From: Escherichia sp. MOD1-EC7003
GTDB taxonomy: Bacteria; Pseudomonadota; Gammaproteobacteria; Enterobacterales; Enterobacteriaceae
Direction of reading: 5' to 3'
Assembly: GCF_002965065.1 (NCBI RefSeq)
Contig: NZ_PTRE01000026.1
Coordinates: 16,969-80,968 of the forward strand
DNA length: 64,000 nucleotides
The notes below the pieces were generated by a model that worked only from the letters and a program-made list of their open reading frames with translations, did no database searches and had not been told where the DNA came from. A program made the translations under genes and the position numbers. Below are positions 22,985-32,436 of the stretch, piece by piece (position 1 is the first letter of the stretch; each line of letters opens with the position of its first letter).

Positions 22985-25032
22985 TGCATGGCTCCTTGTG
23001 CCTGTTCCGTGGCGGGCGTTAATGCCGGGGCTGTCCAGTCTGGCAAGCGGGCGAAAAGCTGGCAGACGTGTTGCTCTTGTTTTAATAACGTGGGCAGGAT
23101 GGCCTGCGAGGCGGGTGTCTCTTCTGGTGTTATCTGAGGAGAGTGGCTGAGTGCAGTTGTCAGACCGGCAGCGTATTTCTCCAGGGCGTCGGCAAACTGC
23201 CCCGCTCTGTCAGGTTGCAGTGCGTTATCCAGCGCCTGCGCCGAGTTCCAGGTTGCATCCCAGGCGTGAAGAATTTCGCGGCCCTGACGAATAACCGTTT
23301 GCGAACGCGCAATCAGTAAGGCGCGTTCTTCGCTGTCCAGTTGACGCTCCAGCGCTACACGTTGGCACATCTCTTCACAGGCATTAAACGCCGCATGCAG
23401 ACCTATGCGAATTTGCAGATAAGTGCGCAGAGTCGTGATTTCCTGCTGGCGTGGGATCCGCATTACTTTACTTAGCATACCCAGCGCGCCAGCCAGTTTT
23501 TGCGGTAGCGTGCGCGCTTCACTTTCAGGCCAGACAAAGGTGTAAATCACCGCAGACACCACTGTCCCAATGATGATCCCCAGGGCGCGATCGCGGATTT
23601 CCACCAGGTCGTACACCGGACCAAAAACGTTTTCGAGCGTGGCGAGCGCGAAGGTAACCACCATCTGCGTGCCGATATAAGAAGAACGTTCAGAGCTGGT
23701 GGCAATCCATGCGCCCAACAGGAAAATCGGTGCCAGCACAAACAGCAATTCGACAATATTGTCCAGCCAGGGCATGACCAGTAGCGTGAATAACAGCGCC
23801 AGAATCGCGCCGCAAAAAGCCCCGCCAAAACGCAGCACCATCTTCTGGTACGACGAACCGACATTGGGGTTAGCGACGATCACGCAGGTCAGCATACAGG
23901 TGTGAATACCTTCCCAGTCCACACCGCTATAGAAGGTGTAACAGATCAAACAGGCGAGCAGCGTTTTTACCGCGTAGCGCATATAGTCTGGATTGGTAAA
24001 GGCATCGGCGACCATTGATGGCGGTTTGGCCGCGGGCGTAGGTGGTGTATTCGGGTCCATCCGACCCAGTTGTAACAGCGTCTGGCAGATATTCTCCAGG
24101 TTACATTCCCGTGCCGCCATCGCTTCATCCTCGCTAAGCTGCCAGTCGCTTTGCCAGCACTGGCCTTCGGCAATGGCATGTTGCAGCTTGTTGATTTCTG
24201 AGGCTAATTTTTGCCGAAATTCAATAATTGCCTGCGAATCAGCAAAAGAGGTGGGATCGTAGCGATTCAGCGTCGAGTAAATGTAGGTTACCGTTGCCAC
24301 GCAGCTTTGCCACCATGCGCTCTGAGTTCGCCAGTCAGCATCGTCAGCGAGGCAAAACACATTGAGTTTTTGCAGCGCCAGCGCCTCTCTTTCAATCCGC
24401 GTTTCGGATAGTGGTGCGAGGCTGTCCGTCAGGTGGCTAATGGCATCATTAAGCCGATCATTAAGTGCCTGATGCATTTGCGTAATGGCGCGACTGGGAA
24501 ACCACAACACGCCAATTAACGTCATCAATAACGTTGGGTAGAGGCCGACAACGATACACCACAGCGTTAAGCGTACGACCACTTCCGGATAGTCGAGCAT
24601 GGCGGGGAAGGTTTGCCCGTAAATGGCGACAATGGCGACGGCGAAAAAGACCAGCCCAAGCCGATGGGTGCGCATCAGAAACATACAGCCCATCAGGATC
24701 GGCCCGGCAATGATCAATCGGATCAACGGTTCGCCATATGACCATTTGTAGATCAAAAACAGGCTGGCGATCTCCAGCACCGTGGCGACCACAAACAAGA
24801 TCGCCACAAATTTGGTGTAAAACGCGTTCGACTGAATACCATAAAACAGCACAGCCAGTGATAACGCCACAAAAGGGATCTCAAACGTCATCGAGATCAG
24901 GATCACCAGCAGGCAGCCTACCCAGAGTTGCATGGTCTGCGGCACGCGGCCTGCTCGCCGCTCGCTTAACTCTTCATGAAAGAACGCCAGCAGCCTGACC
25001 ACTGGTAATGGCAGGGAGTTGAGTGCGTTCAT
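22981..25032 (-). CDS. mdtO: MdtO, FUSC-type (PET family) inner-membrane efflux component
   Basis: 683 residues. There are two blocks of membrane helices (about residues 40-175 and 365-515), each followed by a cytoplasmic helical domain, the pattern of AaeB/FUSC aromatic acid exporters. It replaces an RND or MFS pump in this tripartite set. It shares one base with mdtN and 4 bp with mdtP, so it is translated from one message. Substrate unknown. Confidence 0.94.
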   Translation of the reverse strand: MNALNSLPLPVVRLLAFFHEELSERRAGRVPQTMQLWVGCLLVILISMTFEIPFVALSLAVLFYGIQSNAFYTKFVAILFVVATVLEIASLFLIYKWSYGEPLIRLIIAGPILMGCMFLMRTHRLGLVFFAVAIVAIYGQTFPAMLDYPEVVVRLTLWCIVVGLYPTLLMTLIGVLWFPSRAITQMHQALNDRLNDAISHLTDSLAPLSETRIEREALALQKLNVFCLADDADWRTQSAWWQSCVATVTYIYSTLNRYDPTSFADSQAIIEFRQKLASEINKLQHAIAEGQCWQSDWQLSEDEAMAARECNLENICQTLLQLGRMDPNTPPTPAAKPPSMVADAFTNPDYMRYAVKTLLACLICYTFYSGVDWEGIHTCMLTCVIVANPNVGSSYQKMVLRFGGAFCGAILALLFTLLVMPWLDNIVELLFVLAPIFLLGAWIATSSERSSYIGTQMVVTFALATLENVFGPVYDLVEIRDRALGIIIGTVVSAVIYTFVWPESEARTLPQKLAGALGMLSKVMRIPRQQEITTLRTYLQIRIGLHAAFNACEEMCQRVALERQLDSEERALLIARSQTVIRQGREILHAWDATWNSAQALDNALQPDRAGQFADALEKYAAGLTTALSHSPQITPEETPASQAILPTLLKQEQHVCQLFARLPDWTAPALTPATEQAQGAMQ

Positions 25033-26063
25033 TATTGTGGCTCAAGATTAGCGACTGCCGAAGCGCCGATGCGGAACATTTCCGGGTCAGGTTTATCAAC
25101 CATGATTTTGACCGGAAAACGCTGGGCAACGCGGACCCAGTTAATAGAACGAGACACTTTCGGCAGGCCGCCCAGCACCAGGCCGCCGTCATCCGGTAGC
25201 ACGCCGTAGCCAATCGAATCCACTTTACCCTCGAAGGTCTTGCCGCTGTCGCTCATCAGGCGAATCGTTGCGGGTGTGCCTGAGCGAATATTTTTCAGAT
25301 CGGTTTCGCGGAAGTTGGCGATCACGTACCAGTGACGAGTGTCGATTAGGGTGAAAATAGGGCGCATCGCGGAGGCAAATTGCCCAACCGAGGTTTTGAG
25401 GGATATGACCCGACCATCAAACGGCGCGCGAACGGTCGCCATTTCCAGATGCAGTTTCGTCAACGCAATATCCGCTTCCACTGCCGCACGCTGGGCAACT
25501 AATGCATCCACGCCGCTGACGGCGCTGGCGGCTGACTGCGCCTGCAACAATACGGCATTAAGATCGGCTTCTGCAGCGCGCTGTGCGGTTCTTGCGCGGT
25601 CGACATCCTCCGCAGAGACAAAACCTTCCTTCAGCAGAGGTTCGGTGCGATGCAGGGTATCAGTGGTTTGTTTCGCAGCGGCACGGGCTTTTTCTACCGT
25701 GGCATTAACCGAGTCGGCACCAAACTGTTGCGCGTCAACGCTACGCTGGGTGAGCATAATTTGCTTATCCAGCGCCGCGAGGGAGGCTTCAGCTTTCGCC
25801 AGATTGGCTTCGTACGGGCGCGGGTCGATGCGGAACAGCAAATCGCCCTGTTTCACCGCCTGGTTGTCGGTGACCGCCAATTCTACAATGCGACCGCTGA
25901 CTTCCGGCACCACATCAATGGTGTCTGCTGACGCGTAAGCGTCATTAGTTGATGGCGCACTGTCTACGCGCCAGATAACGAAAACAAGGGCAACCAGCGG
26001 CAACGCAACCACTAACAGAGCAGGGGCTTTACTGCGAGGAGCTTTTTTCGGCGTACTTTCCAT
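25032..26063 (-). CDS. mdtN: MdtN, HlyD-type periplasmic adaptor
   Basis: 343 residues. One N-terminal membrane helix (about 14-32) is followed by a biotinyl-lipoyl-like half-motif, a long helical hairpin (about 85-190) and a beta-barrel (DGRVISLKTSVGQFAS onward). This is a membrane fusion protein of the EmrA class. It links MdtO to MdtP. ytcA ends 18 bp upstream, suggesting ytcA-mdtN-mdtO-mdtP is one transcript. Confidence 0.94.
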   Translation of the reverse strand: MESTPKKAPRSKAPALLVVALPLVALVFVIWRVDSAPSTNDAYASADTIDVVPEVSGRIVELAVTDNQAVKQGDLLFRIDPRPYEANLAKAEASLAALDKQIMLTQRSVDAQQFGADSVNATVEKARAAAKQTTDTLHRTEPLLKEGFVSAEDVDRARTAQRAAEADLNAVLLQAQSAASAVSGVDALVAQRAAVEADIALTKLHLEMATVRAPFDGRVISLKTSVGQFASAMRPIFTLIDTRHWYVIANFRETDLKNIRSGTPATIRLMSDSGKTFEGKVDSIGYGVLPDDGGLVLGGLPKVSRSINWVRVAQRFPVKIMVDKPDPEMFRIGASAVANLEPQ

Positions 26064-26081
26064 GAGCGCGTCTCAAATAGA

Positions 26082-26357
26082 TTAGAAAAATGCCAGCCAG
26101 AACAGCATGGCGTAGAGAGCAAAAAGGGCGGTATAAATAATTCCGACAAATGCCAGATTGATATTTGTCCGCTGAATAATTCGCCTTGTGATGAGCGTCA
26201 AAATAAGGCTGGCAATAGCGCAGAAAAACCAGCTGGGATAATAAGCGCCGATCACCGGGATTGCCGGAGATAATGAGCATCCCGAAATCATGAAGACGGG
26301 AATTATCCAGGCTGTTTTTTTGAGTTGCATCGCCATGCGAGAGAGAACTGTTGGCAT
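26082..26357 (-). CDS. ytcA: YtcA, small membrane lipoprotein leading the mdtNOP operon
   Basis: 91 residues from the ATG giving MPTVLSRMAMQ. A lipobox FMISGC (cysteine ~27) is followed by two membrane helices (about 35-58 and 66-90). Function unknown. The same gene precedes mdtNOP in K-12, which suggests a role with the pump, much as aaeX precedes aaeAB. It starts downstream of a 205 bp gap from yjcS. Confidence 0.9.
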   Translation of the reverse strand: MPTVLSRMAMQLKKTAWIIPVFMISGCSLSPAIPVIGAYYPSWFFCAIASLILTLITRRIIQRTNINLAFVGIIYTALFALYAMLFWLAFF

Positions 26358-26562
26358 ATTAAATACATCCTGTCTGCTGCGAACAATATCTGTAGTGAAT
26401 ATCAATATCCATTGAAGGCGTCAGTATGGCTATTTTCTCGATGAATAAAAATAGCTTTATTCAGCTACCGCATTCATAACTTATATAATTTATGTATTGG
26501 TTTGTCGTATATATTTTTAAGATAAATACTTTTGGGGGTAAGCCCCCCAAAAGTGAGTGGCA

Positions 26563-28548
26563 TTAATTCGGAGTTACGATATTCACCCACAAATCGAAAT
26601 TATCCAGACAAGCAATAATTTCTTCCAGTTTCGCGCCATTGCCAATAATTTTGGCTTTCTTCGCTTTCACCAGATCGGCCATTTTTGCCTGTCCGGTCAG
26701 TACGGCGTGCAGATCTTCACGGCTGATATAGATAGAGGCGTTGGCTTCAGGTTGCAGCGTTTTCCGGTAGTTAAGCACGCTATCGTTCAGCGTCAGGTTA
26801 AGGTTATCGCCATTACTCATGTTGAAGTTAAGGCTGATGTTTTTGCCCGCGGCTTTTTCGCTATCGAGACGAACGGCCATAAAGTCGAACAGCATTTCGA
26901 TCGACATCCCGCGAATGGTGTCCGGGGAACCGGTGGTGCCGTGGCTGAACTTATGCACCCCTTCGCGCAGCTCTTTCGCGCCGGTCAGATAGAAACCGCG
27001 CCAGGTGGCAGACTCGGCCTGATAACCCAGCTGTTCAAAGTTATTCGCCTGCAGATTCTTCGCCACCTGGTCACCAGGATTGGCGGCAATCACCTGTTTC
27101 AGCAACTCTGCTGACCAGCGGTAATCCCCTTGCTTATTCGCTTCTTTCGCCAGGTTAATAACGTGTGCGGAGCCGCCCAGCGCTTTCACGTAACGTTTGC
27201 CCATCTCCACCTGACCATACGGATGCAGGTTAGCCGGGTTACCGTCGTAATAGCCGAGATAGAAGTTATACACTGCGCGGGCGTTGTGGCTGACTGAACC
27301 GTAATAGCCGCGGCTGGCCCAGTTATTGGCAAGTGCAGGTGGCAACTTAATCATGTCGCCGATTTCATTCATGGTGTAGCCCTGATTCGCCAGGTGCAGG
27401 GTCTGGTCGTGAATGTACTTGATAGTATCGCGATATTTACCAATATAATCATTGATATGCTTATTGCCCCATACCGGCCAGGTGTGCGGCATAAACAGTA
27501 CTTCCGCGTCGTTACCCCACATATCCAGCGTTTCGTTCAGATACTCGGTCCACTTGCTGGTGTCGCGGGTTTTCGCGCCGCGCAGGGTGTAGAAGTTGTG
27601 CAGGGTATGCGTGGCGTTTTCGGCGGTACACAGGGCTTTCAGTGCCGGAATATAGAAGTGCATTTCGGCTGGGGCTTCGCTGCCTGGAGTCATCAGGAAG
27701 TCAAACTCCAGACCGTCGATCATCATCTGTTCACCGGTTTTGGTGATTGTTTTGGTCGGTGCAATAATGCTTGGGTAGCCGGTTGCCAGCGTCACGCCGA
27801 GGCCGTTACCGACGTTGCCTTGCGCGTCGTGCGGCAGTAACAGACCGTAAGAGTAGAGCGCACGGCGGCTCATGATGTTACCCGCCAGCACGTTTTCGCT
27901 GATGGCTTCGTCCATAAAGCCAGCTGGAGCAATCACCTGAACTTTGCCGGATTTAACATCGGCTTCAGAGATAATACCTTTCACACCGCCATAGTGGTCG
28001 GTGTGGCTGTGGGTGTAAATAACAGCAACAATCGGTTTTTGCGGACGATGCTGGAAGTAAAGGTCAAGTGCGGCTTTTGCGGCTGGCGGTGTTACCAGCG
28101 GGTCGATGACAATAATGCCTTTCTCGCCTTCCACAAATGTAATGTTAGAGATATCCTGGCCGCGCACCTGATACATTTTATCGGTGACTTTGAACAGGCC
28201 CGAAATGCCGTTGATTTGCGACTGACGCCACAGGCTGGGGTTTACGGTTTCCGGTGCAGCGGCATTAATATCAAATTTGTAATCATTCGCGCGGTAGTAA
28301 ACTTTACCGTTAGCGTCACGCAGAATACCTTCATCCAGCAGCGGGGCGATAAATCCACGCTGAGCGTCGTCAAAATCCTGCCGATCGCTAAACGGTAATG
28401 ATTTTGCGTAGCTCTGATTAATCTGTTGGGTATATTGAGTGGCGGCTTTCGCTTCATCTGTCGCGTAAGCGGTATTTACCATCATGCTGCTGACGGCGGT
28501 TAATGCAATAACAATCCTGCTCAAACGGAATAACCGAGAGTTATTCAT
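26563..28548 (-). CDS. yjcS: YjcS, periplasmic alkyl sulfatase (SdsA1-like)
   Basis: 661 residues from the ATG giving [11 protein letters not shown]; the export signal ends near TAYA. The metallo-beta-lactamase fold carries the zinc motif [10 protein letters not shown] (about residues 175-184), then the SDS-sulfatase helical dimerisation domain and a C-terminal SCP2-like lipid-binding domain. It hydrolyses primary alkyl sulfates such as SDS to alcohol and sulfate (shown for the family). Immediately upstream the conserved K-12 neighbourhood (als, rpiB, phn) is missing. Confidence 0.95.
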   Translation of the reverse strand: MNNSRLFRLSRIVIALTAVSSMMVNTAYATDEAKAATQYTQQINQSYAKSLPFSDRQDFDDAQRGFIAPLLDEGILRDANGKVYYRANDYKFDINAAAPETVNPSLWRQSQINGISGLFKVTDKMYQVRGQDISNITFVEGEKGIIVIDPLVTPPAAKAALDLYFQHRPQKPIVAVIYTHSHTDHYGGVKGIISEADVKSGKVQVIAPAGFMDEAISENVLAGNIMSRRALYSYGLLLPHDAQGNVGNGLGVTLATGYPSIIAPTKTITKTGEQMMIDGLEFDFLMTPGSEAPAEMHFYIPALKALCTAENATHTLHNFYTLRGAKTRDTSKWTEYLNETLDMWGNDAEVLFMPHTWPVWGNKHINDYIGKYRDTIKYIHDQTLHLANQGYTMNEIGDMIKLPPALANNWASRGYYGSVSHNARAVYNFYLGYYDGNPANLHPYGQVEMGKRYVKALGGSAHVINLAKEANKQGDYRWSAELLKQVIAANPGDQVAKNLQANNFEQLGYQAESATWRGFYLTGAKELREGVHKFSHGTTGSPDTIRGMSIEMLFDFMAVRLDSEKAAGKNISLNFNMSNGDNLNLTLNDSVLNYRKTLQPEANASIYISREDLHAVLTGQAKMADLVKAKKAKIIGNGAKLEEIIACLDNFDLWVNIVTPN

Positions 28549-28755
28549 ATAAATCTCCATTTATCATTTATGTCGTAAATATGTAATCCTTGCAAAATAC
28601 GTCATCTAAAGCTGGCGTTATCATAATTGGGAATTTGCGACTTTAATAAGTGGAAGTGTGAGCGGAACGAGCCATTTTATTAGGAATTTGTGCTGAAGGT
28701 GGGAAATTACGGCATATTCATTATTACCATCAATAATATGACGTGATTTATATTT

Positions 28756-28956
28756 TTAATTATATATATTACTTTTCTCTTTCACTTCGCCAACCAGTCG
28801 CGCCAGAGGGTAGTGCATGTTCGGGTCGCGCAGGTTGCCGTTAAAGCCCACGCGAAACGCGTGATGGTCAAACTCGGCCTGTTTTAACTCACAGATTAGT
28901 GCGTAAACCGCGTCGACTGGCTGACGCAGGTCGCTGTTATTGTTGTTTAACGACAT
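28756..28956 (-). pseudogene. phnO: Internal fragment of phnO, remnant of the phn operon
   Basis: About 44 codons (roughly 28776-28914) encode [20 protein letters not shown]... through [13 protein letters not shown], which matches residues ~16-58 of the 144-residue aminoalkylphosphonate N-acetyltransferase PhnO. Both ends are foreign. The apparent N-terminus (MSLNNNNSD) is yjdN 3' sequence read in another frame. The C-terminus switches to KEKSNIYN and a stop. There is no acetyl-CoA motif, so it cannot be functional. The rest of phnC-phnP is absent. Confidence 0.85.
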
Positions 28957-29371
28957 TAATCATCCACGGCACGCCAAATTTATCGGTGACTTTGCCAAAG
29001 CCATGCGCCCAGAAAGTTTCCTGCCAGGCCATTTCGATTTTTCCGTTAGCAGCAAGGTTATCAAACCAACGTTTTCCTTCTTCGACCTGTTGTGAATTGA
29101 GTACCAGCGTAAAGCCGGAGTAGCTGGCTCTTCCTGACGGTATGGTATCGCTCATCATGATATCGCTTCCGGCAATGCGCACGTTGGCATGGGCGATAGC
29201 GGTATCGGGAAAATGCATCCCGGAAGGGCCGTTCTCGGCGCTTTCCTGCGATGATTTTGGCATTTCTCCAAAGCTGATTTTATAGAGCAGTTCCGCGCCC
29301 AACGTACGCTGATAATAGGCAATCGCATCGGAACAGTTACCGGCAAAAGAGAGGTAGGGACTTAATGGCAT
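28937..29371 (-). CDS. yjdN: YjdN, VOC/glyoxalase-fold protein
   Basis: 144 residues (147 in K-12, formerly phnB). It has a single vicinal-oxygen-chelate domain of the PhnB/DUF1338-like type: [23 protein letters not shown] at the start, [32 protein letters not shown] near the end (quoted as two shorter motifs, WFDNLAANG and [10 protein letters not shown]). Function unknown. The C-terminus is shortened to ...VVKQQ because the deletion joining yjdN to the phnO scrap replaces its last codons. It probably remains foldable. Confidence 0.88.
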   Translation of the reverse strand: MPLSPYLSFAGNCSDAIAYYQRTLGAELLYKISFGEMPKSSQESAENGPSGMHFPDTAIAHANVRIAGSDIMMSDTIPSGRASYSGFTLVLNSQQVEEGKRWFDNLAANGKIEMAWQETFWAHGFGKVTDKFGVPWMINVVKQQ

Positions 29372-29440
29372 GATGTTGACCTCAGTAAAGAGAAGTCAGT
29401 TAAGTGTAGTTTGAAATTTGAACAGTTGAGAGTGGGATGG

Positions 29441-29524
29441 GTAGGCCTGATAAGACGCGTAAGCGTCGCATCAGGCTGTCGGCACCGTTGCCGGATGCGG
29501 CGCGAGCGCCTTATCCGGCCTACC
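29441..29524. repeat. REP pair (BIME) between yjdN and yjdM
   Basis: GTAGGCCTGATAAGACGCG...GCATCAGGC followed by GCCGGATGCGGC...CTTATCCGGCCTACC, two REPs in opposite orientation. Confidence 0.92.
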
Positions 29525-29557
29525 GATTACGTGCCAATATTACATTGAGCAATACAA

Positions 29558-29893
29558 TCAGTTCTTTTTCACAAACTCCGATTTCAGCTTCATCGGGCCG
29601 AAACCGTCGATTTTGCAATCGATGTTGTGGTCGCCTTCAACCAGGCGGATGTTTTTCACTTTGGTGCCAATTTTCAGCATCGAAGAGCTACCTTTCACTT
29701 TCAGATCTTTAATGATGGTAACGCTGTCACCGTCAGCCAGAAGATTGCCGTTAGCATCTTTAACGATCAGTTCGTCGCTTTCCTGTGCAGGTTCTGCGTC
29801 GTTCCATTCGTGGGCGCATTCCGGGCAGATGTACATGCCGTTATCTTCGTAGGTGTATTCGGAGTTGCATTTTGGGCAGTGTGGTAATGACAT
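29558..29893 (-). CDS. yjdM: YjdM, zinc-ribbon PhnA-domain protein
   Basis: 111 residues from the ATG giving [16 protein letters not shown]. An N-terminal zinc ribbon (CPKC at 6-9, CPEC at 23-26) is followed by the small beta domain that defines the PhnA family (about 45-111). Despite the old name phnA it is not needed for phosphonate use; function unknown. Here it outlives the lost phn operon. Confidence 0.93.
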   Translation of the reverse strand: MSLPHCPKCNSEYTYEDNGMYICPECAHEWNDAEPAQESDELIVKDANGNLLADGDSVTIIKDLKVKGSSSMLKIGTKVKNIRLVEGDHNIDCKIDGFGPMKLKSEFVKKN

Positions 29894-30278
29894 GTGGATT
29901 TCCTCAAAAGTCAGCAGGGCAAAAGCGCCAAAAAACGGCAGATTGCCGAAAAAGGCCGCAATTATACACAAAATCCCTGAGTTTGTCGGGGGTACTGTTG
30001 ATTTTAGACGACGAGCGTTTTTATTTGAAAGGAAACGCAAAAAGAAAATAATCTTTTTGCCACTATTTGTTGTTTAAGGTAATGCTAATCTTCTGTTTTG
30101 TTTTTAATTTAAAAATATTCTATCTATCTGTTATTTTAAATTGTTATGAAAATGTTGTTTATTGCAATAAATAATAGCGCTATGAATGCAAAGTAATTTT
30201 CCGGTGTAATTATAAAAACGAAAGCATAACTCAAAAACAATCTGGATAAATAAAATTTGCTTTAAGGAAGAGCTTTCT
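29894..30278. other. yjdM-crfC intergenic region
   Basis: 385 bp, very AT-rich from 30060 to 30270. It should contain the divergent promoters of yjdM (leftward) and the former crfC (rightward), with AAGGAAGAG before the crfC ATG. I see no gene or strong hairpin. Confidence 0.4.
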
Positions 30279-30356
30279 ATGTACACACAGACCCTGTATG
30301 AGTTAAGTCAGGAGGCTGAACGCCTGTTACAGCTTTCTCGTCAACAGTTGCAGTGA
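30279..30356 (+). pseudogene. crfC: crfC remnant, first 25 codons only
   Basis: Behind a good ribosome site (AAGGAAGAG) the reading frame encodes MYTQTLYELSQEAERLLQLS plus RQQLQ, the N-terminus of the dynamin-like clamp-binding protein CrfC (formerly YjdA, about 742 residues in K-12). It then meets TGA at 30354-30356. The GTPase and all later domains are gone. The start and leader are intact, so a 25-residue peptide could still be made. Confidence 0.88.
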
Positions 30357-30358
30357 CT

Positions 30359-30466
30359 GGACGGCCCCGCTGGCAAACTGTCGCACTGGAGATGCCACGA
30401 CTCTGTTCAGCGCAGCGTCTGGTGGGGGCAATGGTCGAGGAAATTATCTATATAAATTTTGTGTAA
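30359..30466 (+). pseudogene. yjcZ: Probable 3' end of yjcZ fused to the crfC start
   Basis: Thirty-five open codons in another frame (GRPRWQTVALEMPRLCSAQR then LVGAMVEEIIYINFV) end in TAA at 30464-30466, just before the proP control region. In K-12 yjcZ lies between crfC and proP, so this looks like its C-terminus left by an internal deletion. I could not recall the K-12 YjcZ tail well enough to confirm the match. Confidence 0.55.
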
Positions 30467-30505
30467 ATAATTGGTTACATGTGCGAGTCCTGAACGAAAT
30501 TCATA

Positions 30506-30521
30506 TGTGAAGTTGATCACA
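30506..30521 (+). promoter_or_regulatory. CRP site upstream of proP
   Basis: TGTGAAGTTGATCACA is a perfect CRP consensus (TGTGA-N6-TCACA). It lies 208 bp before the proP start, where CRP is known to act on the P1 promoter. Confidence 0.85.
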
Positions 30522-30729
30522 AATTTAAACACTGGTAGGGTGAAAAGGTCATTAACTGCCCAATTCAGGCGTCAACGGGTTTGATTGTACATTCCTTAAC
30601 CGGAGCGTGTAAGCAAACCCGCTACGCTTGTTACAGAGATTGCATCCTGCAATTCCCGCTCCCCTTTTACGGCCATCGCGCTGATTTTTCTGGCGTTTGC
30701 GGAAATGGGCCAACTCTGCGAGGAAAGCT

Positions 30730-32232
30730 ATGCTGAAAAGGAAAAAAGTAAAACCGATTACCCTTCGTGATGTCACCATTATTGATGACGGTAAATTGCG
30801 TAAAGCTATTACCGCAGCATCACTGGGTAATGCAATGGAATGGTTCGATTTTGGTGTTTATGGTTTTGTTGCTTACGCATTAGGTAAAGTTTTTTTTCCG
30901 GGGGCTGACCCCAGCGTGCAGATGGTTGCTGCACTTGCCACTTTCTCCGTTCCCTTTCTGATTCGACCGCTTGGTGGACTCTTCTTTGGTATGTTGGGCG
31001 ATAAATATGGTCGCCAGAAGATCCTTGCTATCACGATTGTGATTATGTCGATCAGTACGTTCTGTATTGGCTTAATACCGTCCTACGACACGATTGGTAT
31101 TTGGGCGCCGATTTTGCTGTTGATCTGTAAGATGGCACAAGGTTTCTCGGTTGGCGGTGAATATACCGGAGCGTCGATATTTGTTGCGGAATACTCTCCT
31201 GACCGTAAACGTGGCTTTATGGGCAGCTGGCTGGACTTCGGTTCTATTGCCGGGTTTGTACTGGGCGCGGGCGTGGTGGTGTTAATTTCGACCATTGTCG
31301 GCGAAGATAACTTCCTCGACTGGGGCTGGCGTATTCCGTTCTTTATCGCTCTGCCGTTAGGGATTATCGGGCTTTACCTGCGTCATGCGCTGGAAGAGAC
31401 TCCGGCGTTCCAGCAGCATGTCGATAAACTGGAACAGGGCGACCGCGAAGGTTTGCAGGATGGCCCGAAAGTCTCGTTTAAAGAGATTGCCACGAAATAC
31501 TGGCGCAGCCTGTTGACATGTATTGGTCTGGTAATTGCCACCAACGTGACTTACTACATGTTGCTGACCTATATGCCGAGTTATTTGTCACATAACCTGC
31601 ATTACTCCGAAGACCACGGGGTGCTGATTATTATTGCGATTATGATCGGTATGCTGTTTGTTCAACCAGTGATGGGCTTGCTAAGTGACCGTTTTGGCCG
31701 TCGTCCGTTTGTGCTACTCGGTAGTGTTGCACTGTTTGTGTTGGCGATCCCGGCGTTTATTTTGATTAATAGTAACGTCATCGGCCTGATTTTTGCCGGG
31801 TTACTGATGCTGGCGGTGATCCTTAACTGCTTTACGGGCGTTATGGCTTCTACCTTGCCAGCGATGTTCCCGACGCATATCCGTTATAGTGCGCTGGCGG
31901 CGGCATTTAATATTTCGGTGCTGGTTGCCGGTCTGACGCCAACGCTGGCGGCCTGGCTGGTGGAAAGCTCGCAGAATTTAATGATGCCTGCCTATTACCT
32001 GATGATAGTGGCGGTGGTTGGTTTAATCACCGGCGTGACCATGAAAGAAACGGCGAATCGTCCGTTGAAAGGTGCGACGCCGGCGGCGTCGGATTTACAG
32101 GAAGCGAAGGAAATTCTCGGCGAGCATTACGATAATATCGAGCAGAAAATCGATGATATTGACCACGAGATCGCCGATTTGCAGGAAAAACGTACCCGCC
32201 TTGTGCAGCAGCATCCGCGAATTGATGAGTAA
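30730..32232 (+). CDS. proP: ProP, proton/osmoprotectant symporter (proline, betaine, ectoine)
   Basis: 500 residues from the ATG giving MLKRKKVKPITL. It is a major facilitator with 12 helices and the signature GDKYGRQK (after helix 2) and DRFGRRP (after helix 8). The last ~40 residues (heptads such as IEQKIDDIDHEIADLQ) form the antiparallel coiled coil that tunes the osmotic activation point. It imports proline and glycine betaine under hyperosmotic stress. The regulatory region is intact despite the adjacent crfC-yjcZ deletion. Confidence 0.97.
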   Translation: MLKRKKVKPITLRDVTIIDDGKLRKAITAASLGNAMEWFDFGVYGFVAYALGKVFFPGADPSVQMVAALATFSVPFLIRPLGGLFFGMLGDKYGRQKILAITIVIMSISTFCIGLIPSYDTIGIWAPILLLICKMAQGFSVGGEYTGASIFVAEYSPDRKRGFMGSWLDFGSIAGFVLGAGVVVLISTIVGEDNFLDWGWRIPFFIALPLGIIGLYLRHALEETPAFQQHVDKLEQGDREGLQDGPKVSFKEIATKYWRSLLTCIGLVIATNVTYYMLLTYMPSYLSHNLHYSEDHGVLIIIAIMIGMLFVQPVMGLLSDRFGRRPFVLLGSVALFVLAIPAFILINSNVIGLIFAGLLMLAVILNCFTGVMASTLPAMFPTHIRYSALAAAFNISVLVAGLTPTLAAWLVESSQNLMMPAYYLMIVAVVGLITGVTMKETANRPLKGATPAASDLQEAKEILGEHYDNIEQKIDDIDHEIADLQEKRTRLVQQHPRIDE

Positions 32233-32243
32233 GCTGAAACGGA

Positions 32244-32274
32244 TGGCCTGATGCGACGTTGTCTTATCAGGCCA
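32244..32274. repeat. REP element after proP
   Basis: TGGCCTGATGCGACG...TTATCAGGCCA, a short REP 11 bp after the proP stop. Confidence 0.85.
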
Positions 32275-32285
32275 ACAATTGAACC

Positions 32286-32302
32286 CTTAAGGTTTACTTA
32301 AT
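32286..32302 (+). promoter_or_regulatory. BasR (PmrA) box upstream of pmrR
   Basis: CTTAAGGTTTACTTAAT is two hexamers (CTTAAG and CTTAAT) separated by 5 bp, the PmrA/BasR consensus. A -10-like CATACT lies at 32313-32318 and pmrR starts at 32347. Confidence 0.85.
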
Positions 32303-32346
32303 CTCTGCCACGCATACTCTCCTCCAGGTTAACGGAGGAGAGTGCA

Positions 32347-32436
32347 ATGAAAAAACGTGTTTATGAAAGTTTAACTACCGTGTTCAGCGTGCTGGTGGTC
32401 AGCAGCTTTTTTTATATCTGGTTTGTCACGTACTGA
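32347..32436 (+). CDS. pmrR: PmrR, 29-residue membrane peptide
   Basis: MKKRVYESLTTVFSVLVVSS continues into a single membrane helix ending IWFVTY. The start follows GGAGGAGAG. In Salmonella and E. coli this BasR-controlled peptide binds and inhibits LpxT, which keeps lipid A phosphates free for EptA modification. A BasR box lies 45 bp upstream. Its last 25 bp overlap the end of basS on the opposite strand. Confidence 0.88.
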   Translation: MKKRVYESLTTVFSVLVVSSFFYIWFVTY

